Assembly: GCA_006538405.1 (NCBI GenBank)
Contig: BJKQ01000041.1
Coordinates: forward strand, 1-64,000
Length of the DNA stretch: 64,000 bases
Direction: 5' to 3'
From: Hansfordia pulvinata
Lineage: Eukaryota; Ascomycota; Sordariomycetes; Xylariales
Every line of letters begins with the position of its first letter. Within the stretch, counting starts at the first letter, position 1. This document shows positions 26,422-40,042 of this stretch, in pieces. The position numbers were made by a program, and so were the translations under genes. Below the pieces are notes generated by a model that saw only the letters and a list, made by a program, of their open reading frames with translations, was not told the DNA's origin and did not search any database.

Positions 26422-27093
26422 GCTTAGCCCTTTCCACTGGGTTGGAAGCGCTTGCAATCCCTTATATACCACCTTACCAGCTACAGAATTTTCGAGCACG
26501 CTGCTTGGTATGTGATCTTTCCTCCATTTCTACGGCACTGGCTTCAAGACCGTCACCTCCTGCAAAAACTCGTCCAATGTGTTTAGACTTGCGAGGAGAC
26601 CGTGGAGAAAACGCCGGTCAGTCTTCTGATCGAGTCGTGCGCAGCCATCGCTACGAGCAACAGTGTGCTTATAGGAAGAGACGTATCAGCCGATGATCGT
26701 GGCAACATGGCAGACACATATAGAGAGCTCGAACTATATTTCACCGGCTGTCCATTCTTGCCTCTATGGGTACGTCTCGTGTCGGCTCACGCGCTGGCTC
26801 GGTCATGCCCGGACATTCACGCCTGCAATCTATCATGACTGATAAATGCGCCAATACCCCAGCTGTCTCTGACATTATTTAAACACCTGGCAATGGGACC
26901 GGCAAGGCACCTTCTGCAAAATCTCTGCAGTAGCTCGTTAAGGCCCAATGTTCATGTCGGCATCCATGATCCCACTCTTGCTGCAGAGTACTGCGTACCA
27001 GTCAATGTAAACACCGAGACCGGCGAGAAAGTGCACCGGTAAGCCGAAAAACGTGGTTCATGCCGAAAAGGGAGGATTATAAGTGAAAGTGGC

Positions 27094-30000
27094 TAAGGTT
27101 TCGAATAAGGTACCCACGGGTACTTAAGGGGACCCAGCCTAAAACCTGGGTACCCGTGGGTACCTGTTTAATAACCGTTACGCTTTACGAAATTTAAAGA
27201 TATTAAAAAAGTTTTAATCTTTTAATTTTTAAACTCCTTTTTTAATATTTAATATAAGAGATCTCTTTATAATATAAGATAAATTTACGATATTAATCTT
27301 TTATAATTACGGCCTTATAAAAGACTTTAAAGAGTTTTTTAATTATATTATTTATAAGTAAGTATTATATATAATTATTATATAATTAATATTAATTTAC
27401 TTTAATTATTAATCTTTTTATTATTCACGTAAAGCGTGTAATTATTTTAAAAAGGGATATATACACTTTTAATTATATTCTTAATATTTATTAAAATATT
27501 AATCTTAATTATTTCTTTATTAGCCGTTAATTTTTTAAAATTATATATTTTAAAATATTTAAAAGTAAAAATCTTATAAATAAAAAGGATAATAATAAGA
27601 ATAAGGATAAGCGATTTAAATTAATTAATAATTAAAAACGTAAGAAGGACTTTAAGGCTTAAAAGATTAAGCTTAACGCTTAATATTAAGATAATAAAAG
27701 AGATATTATCTTTAAAGATATAAAAGATAAGGCCGTATCTTAAATAATTATTATATTTTACGAGTAAACACCTTAAAAGTAAAGGCTTATTATTAATAAT
27801 AAAAAAGGTTATAATATATAAAATCGGTTAATTAAAAATAAAGCTATTAAATAAGTTAATAAAATATTTAATAATTATTAATAATATATTAATATAACCT
27901 TTTACTTTAATAAAAATAAGAAAATTAAGTATAAGTGTATTTAAAGTCTTAATATTACTTAAAATTAATAAGAATAAAGGCACTTATTACGTTTAATAAT
28001 AATAAAGATAATAATAAGGATAAAGGAGTTAATAATTAAGTTAAAGGTAATAATAATAATAAAGTTTAAAGCGATATTAACGGTTTTAAGATTAAGTTAA
28101 AAGGTAAAGAAAAATGATTACGACGTAAACGATAATTATATAATAATTATATACTTTTAAAAAAGGTTTAAGATCGGTTAAGATTAAATACTCGATAATT
28201 ATTATATATTAATTATATTAAATTATATATATATAAATATAATAAAAGATTTTAAGTATAAATAAAAAGAAAGGCGTGTTATATATTACGTTTACCACGG
28301 TTATTTAAAGGAGATAATAAGCTTAAACCCTTTTTATTTAAATCGCTTTTTAAATCCTTATTAAGCGTATTATCGGTTACACTTTTATTTAAAGCTCTTT
28401 AAACCTTAATTATTAATAAAGCCGATTTATTTTTAAACTTAATTAAAATATTAAAGGTTAAATATATACACGGTTATAAGTAAGAATAAGTCCGTTAATT
28501 CTTATAAGTTAATAAGTTTTTTTATTAACCTTTCCGCCTTTACTTTAATAAACCTTTAAATTAAATTTAAAAGAGACTTAAAGTATTAATATCTTATACG
28601 ACCTTTAAGTTAATCGTATCCGTGATAAGGCGTGTAAATAAAGCTTTATTCTTAAAAGCACTTATTTAATTATTATTAAATAATAATATTAACACGTTAT
28701 ATTATAACGTGTTAAAATAGCTTACTTATAACGCCTTTTAAAGCTCTTTTAATTTATATAACTTAAATAGCCCGATTTAATCCTTATTTTTATAATCTTA
28801 TAATATATTAAGGTCTTTTTAATTTAAATTAAAGGTACGTAAGAACGTTAAAATTATTAATTAATCTTTAAAAATAATAAGATTAATTATTAACCGATTT
28901 TAATTATAAATTAAACATATAAAGTATTAAGTTCGTTTAATTTACACCGAAATCGGTTAAATATATAAGATATCTTAAGTTAAATAAGTAAAGTTAAAAT
29001 AATTCTTAAATTTTAACTTTTAAAAGGAAAGTATATTAAACTTAAGGTTATACTTTAAATTTATTATTAAATTATAATTAATATATAATAATTAACGCGG
29101 ACTTATTATTATTTATAATATAAGTGTCGATTATAATCTTTTAAGGCTTTTAATTAAATTAATCTTATATAAAGCCACGCTTTAAATAATTAATAAAAGT
29201 AATATTAAAATTATAATAAAGCGTTATATAAAGTACTTACCTTTTACGGACTTAACTTAAAATAAATCGATTTAATAAAGTTAACGTACGATCGCGCGTC
29301 CCTTATTTAAGATTATTTATAATTTTTTAATATAACTTATAAATTAATTTTAATTAGGTTATAACTTTAAAATATAACGTATTATTATTTTCTTTAATTT
29401 AAAAGTACCTTTATTACTTATTAAAATATAATTATAATAATAACTTAAAATATTAAATAAATAAATATAAAAGCACGGTTATTAATATAATATCGTTATA
29501 CTTATAAAGCACTTTATAAATATACTTTTATACTTTATTAATAATAACGGTAATATTATTAATTATAATTAAAACTTAACCGGTACGGTGCTTTAATTAT
29601 TAATAAAGCTTTTTTAATTACTCTTTATAATTAATAAGATACTTTATTACGTATTAATAGCCCGTTATTATATAAAAGAAGTAACTCTCCTTTAAGCTTT
29701 TAAATTAATTAATAACTTAATTAAAAACCTTAATTATATCGATGTAAAACTCGATAAATAATTAAGTATTATTAAAAAGTAAAAGTTAATACTTTTACTT
29801 ATTAACGGCCTTAAGCTCGTGGTGCTTTTAAAGAAACCACGTAATAATAAGTTAAAGCCTTTATATTCGTATTAAAAAATATATTATAAAGCTTTATTAA
29901 GTAACTATATTATAAATAAATTTAATAAGTCTTTTTAAGTTATAACTTAACGGGTTTTTATTTATAACGTGTTATTATTATTTAATATTTTTAACTTATT

Positions 30001-33000
30001 ATACGGTGTTAATATTAACTTATAAATTAAAAGACCGTAATTAATATTATATTAATAATTATATTATTATTATATTTAAATCGCTTATTATAAAGATAAT
30101 ATTAAATTAATTAAATTTAAAGGCTAATAACAGCTTATTTTATTTAAACGCGGTTAAGAAACGATTAAACGCTTTAACCTCGTTTATTATATTAAGGTAA
30201 ATATATAAAGCGGTAAAAAAATCACCGAATACGCGTTAAAGCGAGTATAATATATATAAAATATTACTTATACTTAATATATTCTTTTTAAGACCCCGCT
30301 TTTAAAGTTAAGATTTAATATATTAAACGTTTATATTAACGTTATTATCCGTTATAATATAACGGACGTGTTAATATAAGTTAAGCTTTTAAAAACGATT
30401 TATTAATATATAAGTGTTAATTTAATTAATCTTATTTTAATAAAGTTATATATTTATTAAGATATAACGGATCTCTTAATCCTTATTAATAAAGTGGATA
30501 TATACTTTTTAATATATATACTTTAAGCTTAAATTAATTTAAATATCGGCCGATATATTAATATAATTCGTTATTAACTTAGTTTTAAAGGTTACGGTAA
30601 TGATTTATTAATAATATACTTTTTATATTTAATTTTAAGTGTAAGCGGTTAATAAATTTATTAAGATTAACTTATCGTTAATTAAGCTTTATAAGAATTT
30701 AATAAAAAACTTATTCTTAAATTAATTTATTAAAAGCTATATAATAATTTAAAAGTTTATTAACTTAAATAACGGCCTTATAAGGTTAATACCTTAAAGA
30801 ACTTATTAATAAGCATTAACGAAGTTTAATAATTATATGGTTATTATATACTTCGTCGCTTAATAATTAATTAAACTTATTATTATTTAAGTTTATATTT
30901 TTAAATTTAATATATATTAAAGATATTAAGTGCTTCTTTATAAGTAATATACCGTTTAATTTTAAGAATCTTAAGTAAGTTAAGACCTTATTATATTTAT
31001 AACACTTAATAACCGGCCGGCCGTTATTTATTTTCGCTCCTTTTTAAAATTTGCCTTTTTATATAATAAACCTAAATATCCTTTTATATACCTTTAATTT
31101 TTAACCTTTAATAACTTAATTTATATATTAAAGCGTGTAAATATATTAAAAATAAAAGATCGCGGATATTATCTTTACTTATATATATACTCCCTTTTTT
31201 TACTTTAAATAAGTAATAGCATTAAGGTTTAAAGTAAAAAGGAGGGTTATTAAAACGGGCGGAAAAGATAAAATAATAAACTTATTATTTTATATAATAA
31301 AAATAGCTAATAAAAGTGTACGTGTAAAGCGTAATAAAGATTAAGTAAAGATTTTATAAAACCTTCCTTCCTTAATTAAAACGGTTAATAATTACACTTT
31401 TATTATATTCTTTTCTTTTATTAATAAGATTAAGCTTTATTAATTTTTTTTAAGGTATAACCGCTTACACCGCTTTTTCCTTTTTATATTTATACACTTT
31501 TATTATTCTTATCCTTACGTTATATTATTATTTATTTATAAAGGCTTTATAATTAATAATATCCTTAATAATAAAAAGGATTTAAGTTATACGGCTTCCT
31601 TAACTTATTAAGACTTTTTTATATTAAATCGGTTAATTTAATAATAAGGGCTATTAATAAACGACTTTATTAAGTTTATTATTAAGCTTATTAAAAAGAC
31701 CAGTTATATAAAGTTAAAGCCATAAAATAAATATCGTATAATATTATATAAGGTCTTATAATCTTCGCTTTAAGTATTAAAGGCCGCGCTTTAAAGGAAA
31801 TAATATTTTAAGTTAAGTAATAAGTATTAATTTAAATTAAAATAAAATATAATAATTATATATTAATTTAATATAACTTATACCTTATAAAACATCCGTA
31901 AGCTATAAAATTAATATAGCCTTTTACTTTTAAAGCTTTTTTTTTAACGCTTTATTTAAAAGATAATATATAGCTTTTTTTAAGACCTTCGTTTTTAATC
32001 CTTTACACTTTTAATATTATAAAAGGTAATTAAGGTATTTTTAATATCGTTATTCACGGTTAAGTAATATTATATAATTTATATTAAGCGAATTATTATT
32101 TTTTTTAAGGATTTTTAACTTATTAAAATTATATATAATACCGTTTACTTTTTATAAAGCTTATATGCTTATTCATATATAATTATACTTATATATTAAT
32201 TATATTCTTTTATTTTTTATTATATTAAAAAAAAGGTTAAAAGGAGTTTAAATATTATTAAATTTTTCTTAAAAATAAATTATACCAAAAAAGGAAAAGT
32301 CTTATAAAAAAATTTCACTTATAAATTTCTTAATTAATTAACGTTTTACACCTTTTTTAACTTTATATAATATTTACTTTTTCCCTTATTACTTATTAAA
32401 CTCTTTTTTACCTTTCCTTACTTATATTACCGACCCCTTTTATATACCGTTATTAATTATACGCTTAATTTAAGCTTATTTATCGTTAAATCTTACGTAT
32501 AATAAGTTTTTATTACCTTTTATATATTATATATAAAGTTATTATATAATTATTAACTTTTAACGCGTTATTAACGTTTAACTCCTTTTAACCGCTCCCG
32601 TTACTTATAACTTATCTTATAAACACGTGTAATTTATTAACCTTAACCTTATTCTTACTTATTTTATTTTTAATTTTCTTTTATTAATACGGTAAAGGCT
32701 TAATTATAATATACTTATATATAAACTTACTTTTAATTAATCCCCTTTAATTTATTTTCGGTCCTTTAAATAATACACTAGCCACGGTTAGCCTAATTCT
32801 TAATCTTTAAAGGTTTAAGGCCCTTTTACGCTTTATATTAAGTAAGAAAATATAATCTTATATATATAATTATTATATAATTATTTAATAATATTTTTAA
32901 GATAACGTTAAAGCGAAAGGATAATTAAATAACTATTAAATAATTAAATAAACGTTATAAAATAAAGAGTAAGCTATTCATAAACCTTAATATTATCCGT

Positions 33001-35501
33001 TTATATAATAAAATAAATATAATAACTTTAAAGTAAAAATAAGTTAAGGATTAAAAAGATTTTATAAATTAAAAAACCCGCCGCCATGTTAAAAAGTATA
33101 TAATTAAGCATTTTAACGTAAATAAAGCTATTATTAAAAATTAAATTAAATAATAAGTTAAGGATAAATAATAAGTCCTTTTATATTAATTTTTAATATT
33201 TTAATTAAAACCCGATTAATTAAGCGTTTAAAAAGCATTAAAATTAAGTTATAATTAAGTAATAAAGCGATTCCACTTATAAGTTACTTATTTATAATAA
33301 TCCGGACAATATAAATAACTTTAATTAAGAAACCGATAAAAACCATAAAAACGAATTTAAGGATAATTATAAAGATAAAAAATAAGATTATAAGCGTAAG
33401 TATAACACGGTTATATTTCTTTTTAACCTTTTTAAATCCTTTTTTATTCATGATAATAACCCTTAAATTATTATTATTAAAAAGGAATTTATACGTTAAA
33501 TAATTTATTTATTACTTATATAATAATTATATTATTAACCTTTACTTAATTACTTATCCTGGTTTATAATAATAAGAATAAGCTGCTTAATATTCTTTTA
33601 AAGAGCTTATAAAAAGACCGCTTAAGTTCGCCTCCTTTTAATGCTCTTATAAGAGAGCGCCGTTATATTTATAATAAAACGATTAACTTTTTTTAAAAAA
33701 AGCTTTATAATTTACGTGTTAATTATATAAAGGATAAGGTTATTAAAGGCGAATATAAGATTAATATCTTTAACGCTTATATTATTTATCGCGTTTTAAA
33801 AGAAGATAAATAAAAGCGGAATATATAAATTAATAATATTATTATTTAAGTAAGTTTTAATCCCTTTTCCTTTATTATTATATAATAATTACATGTTTTT
33901 AATATTATTAAACAATAATCTTTAAGCCTTTTCATTAATAAGTCGTTAACTTTTACGGCCTTTTAACCGGTATTTATAATCACTTATACTTTAAGACCTT
34001 ATTTACTTGCTTTTATTCTTATAAGCGTTATATTTAAAAGGCCGCTTTTATAATCTTATAAATAAATAAAAGTACTTTAATAAAAGGTAACACCGGTAAT
34101 CTTTTTAACGTTATATTAATCTTTTATTAATTACGCTTAATATATTACTTTTTAAGATATAAAATAATATAATTTTATAAGATTTAAAAGCTTCTTAAAT
34201 TTAAATAATATTATTAATATATATAAAGTAAAAAGAAACTTCGATCGTAAGTAAAGTTTTTCTTTTTTATTTATTTATTTATTAATTATTTTAAGATTTA
34301 TAATTTTAAGTTCTTTTAAATTTTAAATTTAAAGAAGTATAAGGCTTATTACATATTATTTTATTAAGCCTTTAATAAGCTTTATAAGCATTTTTTAAAG
34401 TAAGGCTTACTTAATATAATTAATATATAATTATACGTTAATAATTTTATTTTAAGCGTTATTTTAAAGGCTATTATATTAACCTTTTTATTAAAATTTT
34501 TAATTTTTAAAAGGTTTCCGGTTTTATTTTACGTTATGTTAAAAAAGGCGATAATTTAAACCACTTAATTTATAACTTAAACGATTTAATTAATATTTAT
34601 AATATTATTTAACTTAACTTATATAAACATTTATTATATATGTTTATAATTATTAAGCTTATCGCCTTTTTAATTATTATTATAATTAAATAAGTTATTT
34701 ATAATATTTCTTAAGTCTTTAATTAATTATAAAATGTTTAAATCGACCTTTTTCTTAACCTTATACGCTTACTTAATAGCTTTTTTAAAGAGGGTTTAAT
34801 ATTATTAATTCAGCCTTTTCTTAAACGTTTTAAGCTTAAAAGTAATTATAAGGTATTAAGACTTATTCGTTTAAATATTTTAAAATAAGACCTCGTTATA
34901 ATTCTTACGTTAATTACCTTTCTTATAAATATTAAAGAATAATTCTATCTTATTTACTCTTTTTTTAATTTTTTTAAAAAAAGGTACTATTTTTTATTAA
35001 AAAATACGGTTTTTACTTAATATATTAACTTTAATAAATTAAATAGTTATAAGTTAAATTAATAATTATATTATAATTATATTTTATCTTTATATCGCTT
35101 ATATACGGATATGTTTTACGTTTTATAATTATTAAAACGATATTTATAATACGCCCTTTTATATATTTAATATTTTATATTTATTTATATTTTTTAATAA
35201 GCTTATATTATAATTTTAATATAACTTCACTTTTTCTTAAATTTTAATAAATAATAATAAGTAATTCATATAAGGGTTAAGTCGTGATAAGTAAGAAATA
35301 TAAAGGTTAAGTCTTATTAAGTTAACTTTTTAACGGTTAAGTATTTATAAGTACTTAACGGTACCCTTTAAAAAATATAAGTGCTTATAAGTAATTATTT
35401 AAGAAATTAGGTCCTTACGGTTAACGTTTATAAGTACTTTATACCTTAGGTCCGAATAGGTCTATTAAGTACTAGGTAATGGGTAGAAATTTGAAACCTT
35501 A
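27094..35501 (+). mobile_element. Large TAGGGTTT-family transposon, copy 1 (8.4 kb)
   Basis: 8408 bp, bounded by TAAGGTTTCGAATAAGG and GGGTAGAAATTTGAAACCTTA, with a perfect 8-bp duplication AAAGTGGC at 27086-27093 and 35502-35509. The 8-bp duplication and T-A-R-N-G termini point to hAT; P-type and KDZ/Zisupton elements also make 8-bp duplications. From about 27168 on it is colinear with 54250-62580 over about 8.3 kb, differing mainly by C/T and G/A. It lacks about 1.22 kb found just inside the left end of copy 2. It is saturated with RIP-like mutations (CpA/TpG rare, about 80% AT by eye), so no open frame survives and the transposase or cargo cannot be read. It is inserted in the KDZ-like transposase relic. 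Confidence 0.88.
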
Positions 35502-36395
35502 AAAGTGGCAGGTTTAAAAGGCGCATCCACCTCACGCACCTGTGGTGGCAGGAGAACGACGGGTGACCGAAGTGGCTTAACTCCGCTGCTTAATCTCTTT
35601 ATCTCCTTCTCCATCTATAGCATTACGATGTTGTACATTGCTGTAAACCAAAGCTGACACGTGCGCAACTCCACAGGCTTTCTAAGACCGTTGTGTACAC
35701 TATTGATTATTTCAACATCGATAAGGTCATGCTTGGCAGGGTTCAAGTTCGAGAGACCCCTGCACTTTTAAACTTAAATAGGCACCGTGACCATAAGCTG
35801 AACGATGGACTTCATGAGCTTTATTAGAACAACCCCAGCCTCTTAATAAAGTTGCGAAGCAGGTTTGATCGGAACGATTGAAAGGTCTTATTAAAAGATG
35901 CAAAGCACGAGATCGAGCCAATCGATCAGTCGACTAAGGAAGATCATTTACAGCCATCTGTCATCAATGAGATTGCAACTACAGGGGCTCAGAAATTCGC
36001 CCCTTATGCTGCAAATGGCAATGAGCACCCTTATTGGTCCACCTGTCGTGAAGAGAGTGAATTCCGCAGCCTCTTACGACTGGCATGTGAGAAGGACTTT
36101 GATAAACCAGCCGAACACCCGTCGGATTTAAAGAGCAAGTCAATGTTGGAGTCGCAAGCCGGGCTTTACAAACAGGTAAAATTTTCCTGACCCCCATTGC
36201 TTATGATTACAGGAACAAAAAGTCCACTCGCCACACGCACATACGCAGCTCCCGCATGGTTAATAACCTGCAACGGAAGGCGTCGCGCTCGTAAACAAGG
36301 ACAGCTGGCTGGAGATACATGGTGCGTGGACCTTTCAAAGTGTAAGGACAGTAAGTTCGCCTACCACATACATACACTTACTTTGACATCGTTAA

Positions 36396-36800
36396 GCTGA
36401 GGAGGAACGGCAGTCATCGCAGTCAGAGAGAGACGCAACCACTGGTGGACCCATTGATAGAAAAGCCACGAGTTCCTGTTAGCTCTATCGTTTCAGTAAA
36501 GACGCCGGTGAGCCGTACTTGAAACATACCAGTGAGGACGTCGATACAGGAAATTTTATTAGTGCAGGTGGGCTGCGATGGTGTAGCGAGTCGACACGTA
36601 CTGTGCGCGGCCATTGAGTTATCAATAGTTAGGCTGGGGGATCGGGGTCGGCAAATCTGTGCGTCGGCAGCCTAGTATGGATTGATAGCCCGATACGTTT
36701 AGCTGAATGTAACATGTGAGATTCAATCTTCAACAGCGCTAATTAATACTCCTTGTCATATCTGCCCGGTCGTTTCTGGTAGCGCTGTTAAAACCCGCTT
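36396..36800. other. Island end without recognisable gene
   Basis: Normal-composition DNA follows the transposase relic. Short frames exist on both strands (for example minus 36423-36614), but none is protein-like enough to support. It grades into AT-rich DNA at about 36800. Confidence 0.4.
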
Positions 36801-39215
36801 TAACTCCGTGTTTTTTAGCTTTCACGTTTATTAACTTATACTTTATTAAAGTATTAAAGTTCGCGTTACTTGAATTCTTATGAAAATAAATAAACGATCC
36901 GATATAAATCGGATTATTATTCCCTTTACCGCTTATAATATTACGAGATGCTTATTAAGTTATTAAATTTAATTTTTTAAAACTTTAAACTTATTCATTA
37001 TATTTATTTAAATTTCAAAGCGATTAAGGCTTTTTTTTTATAAATAAGATATATTATAAATAATTCTAAAAGCATGAAGTTATTCCAATCTTTTATATCT
37101 TTAAACAAGTTAAATGATGAATTAAAATAACCGTATTTACACAAGTTAAATGATGAATTAAAATAACCGTATTACATAAATAACTAAAATTCAAAGTAGA
37201 AATACGCGTTTTTAAAGAGAAGAAGAAGTTTTTCACGCTTTTAACGCTTTTGAAATATGATATAAGAGTTAGAAAGTTTTTAAGTTAATCTGTATTTATA
37301 TAATATAATATATATATATATATATATAAACTTTATTTAATAAGTTAAAAGTGAGATAACGTTTTTAAGCCGTTCTTAATAATTAATTTAAAATTGAAGA
37401 ATTATATTAATTTAAAATATTTACATTTTTATTAAATATTATATGTTATTTATAATCTTATATTTTAAGAAACTATTAATAGAAACGTGGATTACTGTAG
37501 TAAAACAGCCATTAAAACTATATATTTAAATAAACATTTATAATGAATGTTTAAAGCATACTTTTAAAAGTGATAATACAAATTATTAAGTGTTTTTATT
37601 TACATTATATATATATACTTTACTGAAAATACTGTTATTATATTTGTATTTACTTTTCAACTTCGTAAATGTCCGTTAAGATCCTTTATAAGTTATGTAT
37701 TATTTCGTTTTAATTTCGGGATGTTTATAATAATAGCGTAGAAATTTAATTTTTACTATTAATTTACTGTATTGTTATATTAAATAACATGATATTATTA
37801 TAAATTTATAATAAACTGATAATACATTTTTATTTAAATATAGATATAATATAAGCTTCAATTATAAGGTTAAGAAATACACTTATAAGAACTTATTTAA
37901 ATATATAACAATTAATTTAATTATCTCGTTCTTATATATAATTATATAATGGATTAATCTTACGGCTTTATAAAGAAGAAGTCTTAATATATTCTTTATT
38001 TTAATAAAAAAATTCGTTTCATCTTTTTAAAAAACCCTTAAATATAACTTCAAGTTATAATAATCTTTATCTTTGAAAAACTTTAAACCTATATCATATA
38101 AATTTTCAACCTTTTATCTTTTATTTAATTACTTTTTATGTACTTTAAGCACGGGATTTTTTAAAAATATATAAATAATAATATTATATAATAATAATAA
38201 AATAAGTTTTTATTAAACTTTTTTTCTTTAATTAAATTTAACCTTTAATTTTCGAATTCTTTATATTTATTTTAATTTTATTATATTATAAGTGCTTTTA
38301 TATAAAATACATTAAGATTTATAAAGATTATATTATAAGTTATTAATACTTTGAATAGTTTAATATATATTTAATATATATATTAAGATTATAATTTATA
38401 TAAGTAATTTAATTTTAATTTTTTATAAAAGTAAAGTATTACTTAAAAACGCCCTTTAATATAAGTTTATTATAAGTTATACCTTTTTTATACTTATAAT
38501 TAATAAATTTAAATCATTTTAATAAGCATTTTTTTATTAATCGTAACGTTTAAAGTTATATTTTACTTATTAATTATATAATCATTATAATAATTATAAG
38601 ATTTACATACGTAAAGAATTATTTTAAAAAATCATTAATAGTTTTATTTTATAAGTAATAAAAAACGTACTTAGTTCACGTTTATATAAGTATAAGGCTT
38701 ATTTAAAATCGTATTTTAAAGTTAAATTAAAATAAAATAAGTTTTTTTTAAATCCTTGATATTTTTACTTTATTAAAATTAAGTTAAAAAAACTTTAACC
38801 GTTTAGAATAACCTTTAAATAAAGCTTCCAATTTTTAAATAGTTATAATTAAATACAATTTTTTTTTAAAAAATGATTAAGATTAATTTTCTTTTAAATC
38901 GCTTTATAACGTTATTAAGGTTTTTGAATTTTAAATATTAAAAAATTTAAAGTTATCAAAGCTTTATTTTCATTATTATAGCTTATATAATTTAAATAAG
39001 GATTTGTTAAAAGAATTAAGTATATAAATAAGATAAAACTTAACTTTATAAGAAAAATTAAATATATTAAAATAATGATAAAAGTTTAATAATATAAGTA
39101 AAGTAAACCTTGAATTAATTATAAGGATATTAGATAAGTGAAATAAGGTAGGGGTAGCTTATTAACACTTTCTGTAAGTGTGGCTTTTATCGCTTAATTA
39201 AATACTTAAACAGGT
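36801..39215. other. AT-rich RIP-like block, no genes
   Basis: 2.4 kb of AT-rich, stop-filled DNA with composition like 1-19195. Apart from a short tandem duplication (37105-37174) and an AT microsatellite near 37307-37329, no structure was recognised. Neither the CAGGG MITEs nor the TAGGGTTT element ends were seen here. Confidence 0.7.
37105..37174. repeat. 36-bp tandem duplication
   Basis: ACAAGTTAAATGATGAATTA followed by AAATAACCGTATT occurs twice, starting at 37105 and 37141. The copies are identical over about 33 bases, which implies a duplication younger than most of the RIP-like decay around it. Confidence 0.85.
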
Positions 39216-40042
39216 GAGAGCTAGCTTTACGCCGGGTGGTGAGCGTATGAAAATTTCGAAATTCTACACAGATCGAGCTCTCGCCCGCCGTACTTGCGCC
39301 TGGCCCGTGCCTGCGAATGAATGCACGTGCAGCCTTGAGTTGTTACACCTTACCAGTACGACAGTACCGCTTGGTTGAATGGCGATAATGATTCCCCCCT
39401 TCCCCACCGGAGACCCGGATTTAACTCGTCCGCATGAAGAATCGCCGTGAAATGATTTGCTGAACCACGTGATTGTGAGGGGGGATTTAAGCTTCAATTG
39501 CCAGGCGCGCTGGCCGATGCGGTCAGACATGAGCGTGCGAGTACCGGGACTCGTACCCGCCTCGCTAGACCTGCGCAAGCAGCTGAGGAACTGGCAGCAT
39601 TAGCCCTGAACGCAGGTGCAGGTGCTTACGTACACCTAGCATCCTTTGACTCGATATCGCTTCTCGTGCTTCCACACGCAAGGCCCGGCCCCTCCACCCC
39701 TCTCACCATCGTGACGGCTTTCTTGTAGAGCGCGCGAAAAGAAACATGACAGCTCGCCGTCGCCGTCGCTTTCCTGCAGATACCGTGGGAACGGGCGCGC
39801 CTTCCGCTTCCACGCCGAAGACATCTGTGGAGGTACTTTTGCCACACACTTCAGTCCCGCGTCCTCAAGGCGCTCCTACCTCACGTTTCCCGCCTTGGTG
39901 ATGGTCAGCGGCAGGCGCAACCCATGCCTGGGCGAAAGCTCGAAAGGTGTAGGTGTAGGTCGGTGTCGGTGGTGATGGGCAGCACAAGGCAGCAACCCTG
40001 ACCCTTCACGTAACGTTTCGTGCGAGGCGTCAACCCACTCAC
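39216..40042. other. Upstream region of the Ulp1-like gene, no gene supported
   Basis: About 0.8 kb of normal-composition DNA between AT-rich sequence and the Ulp1-like gene. It has several short overlapping frames on both strands but none with protein-like character throughout. It may contain the promoter and 5' leader of the gene at 40043. A CACGTG motif lies near 39467, but no regulatory role can be assigned. Confidence 0.4.

Larger units (their letters stand above)
25050..36395 (+). pseudogene. KDZ/Plavaka-like transposase relic, split by two transposons
   Basis: The coding pieces lie at 25050-25970, 26422-27093 and 35502 to about 36395. In order they contain: a Cys/His-rich segment (HHIRIHCARAIPLCH near 25190); FLYFINGFSAFGNSYR (about 25340), resembling the DG-F-FRN-YRS block of fungal KDZ/Plavaka transposases; CAFAISYIEDMPQ and KFCRFCYIQ (about 25540-25655); ISLALDLVLTRLFNAAH (about 25830); FPLGWKRLQS-YHL-SY-EHAAW (26430-26510); and RPNVHVGIHDPTLAAEY (about 26940). 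The order and spacing of blocks are what I remember for that class; no search was run. It has many stops (for example 25484) and at least one frameshift between 25660 and 25744. A 37-bp putative intron (36176-36212) lies in the last piece. The split points carry perfect 8-bp target duplications. Dead gene; class assignment moderate. Confidence 0.5.

Noticed and set aside
29800..29900. Reverse-transcriptase-like motif inside the large transposon
   Set aside because: Around 29820 a frame resembling LVVLLKKP could suggest a LINE-type block, but the following residues do not fit the expected pattern and the RIP damage makes any reading unsafe.
27094..35501. Helitron or Starship origin for the large elements
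   Set aside because: Perfect 8-bp target duplications and inverted termini argue against a Helitron, and no DUF3435 tyrosine recombinase frame or single-ended structure was seen to support a Starship.
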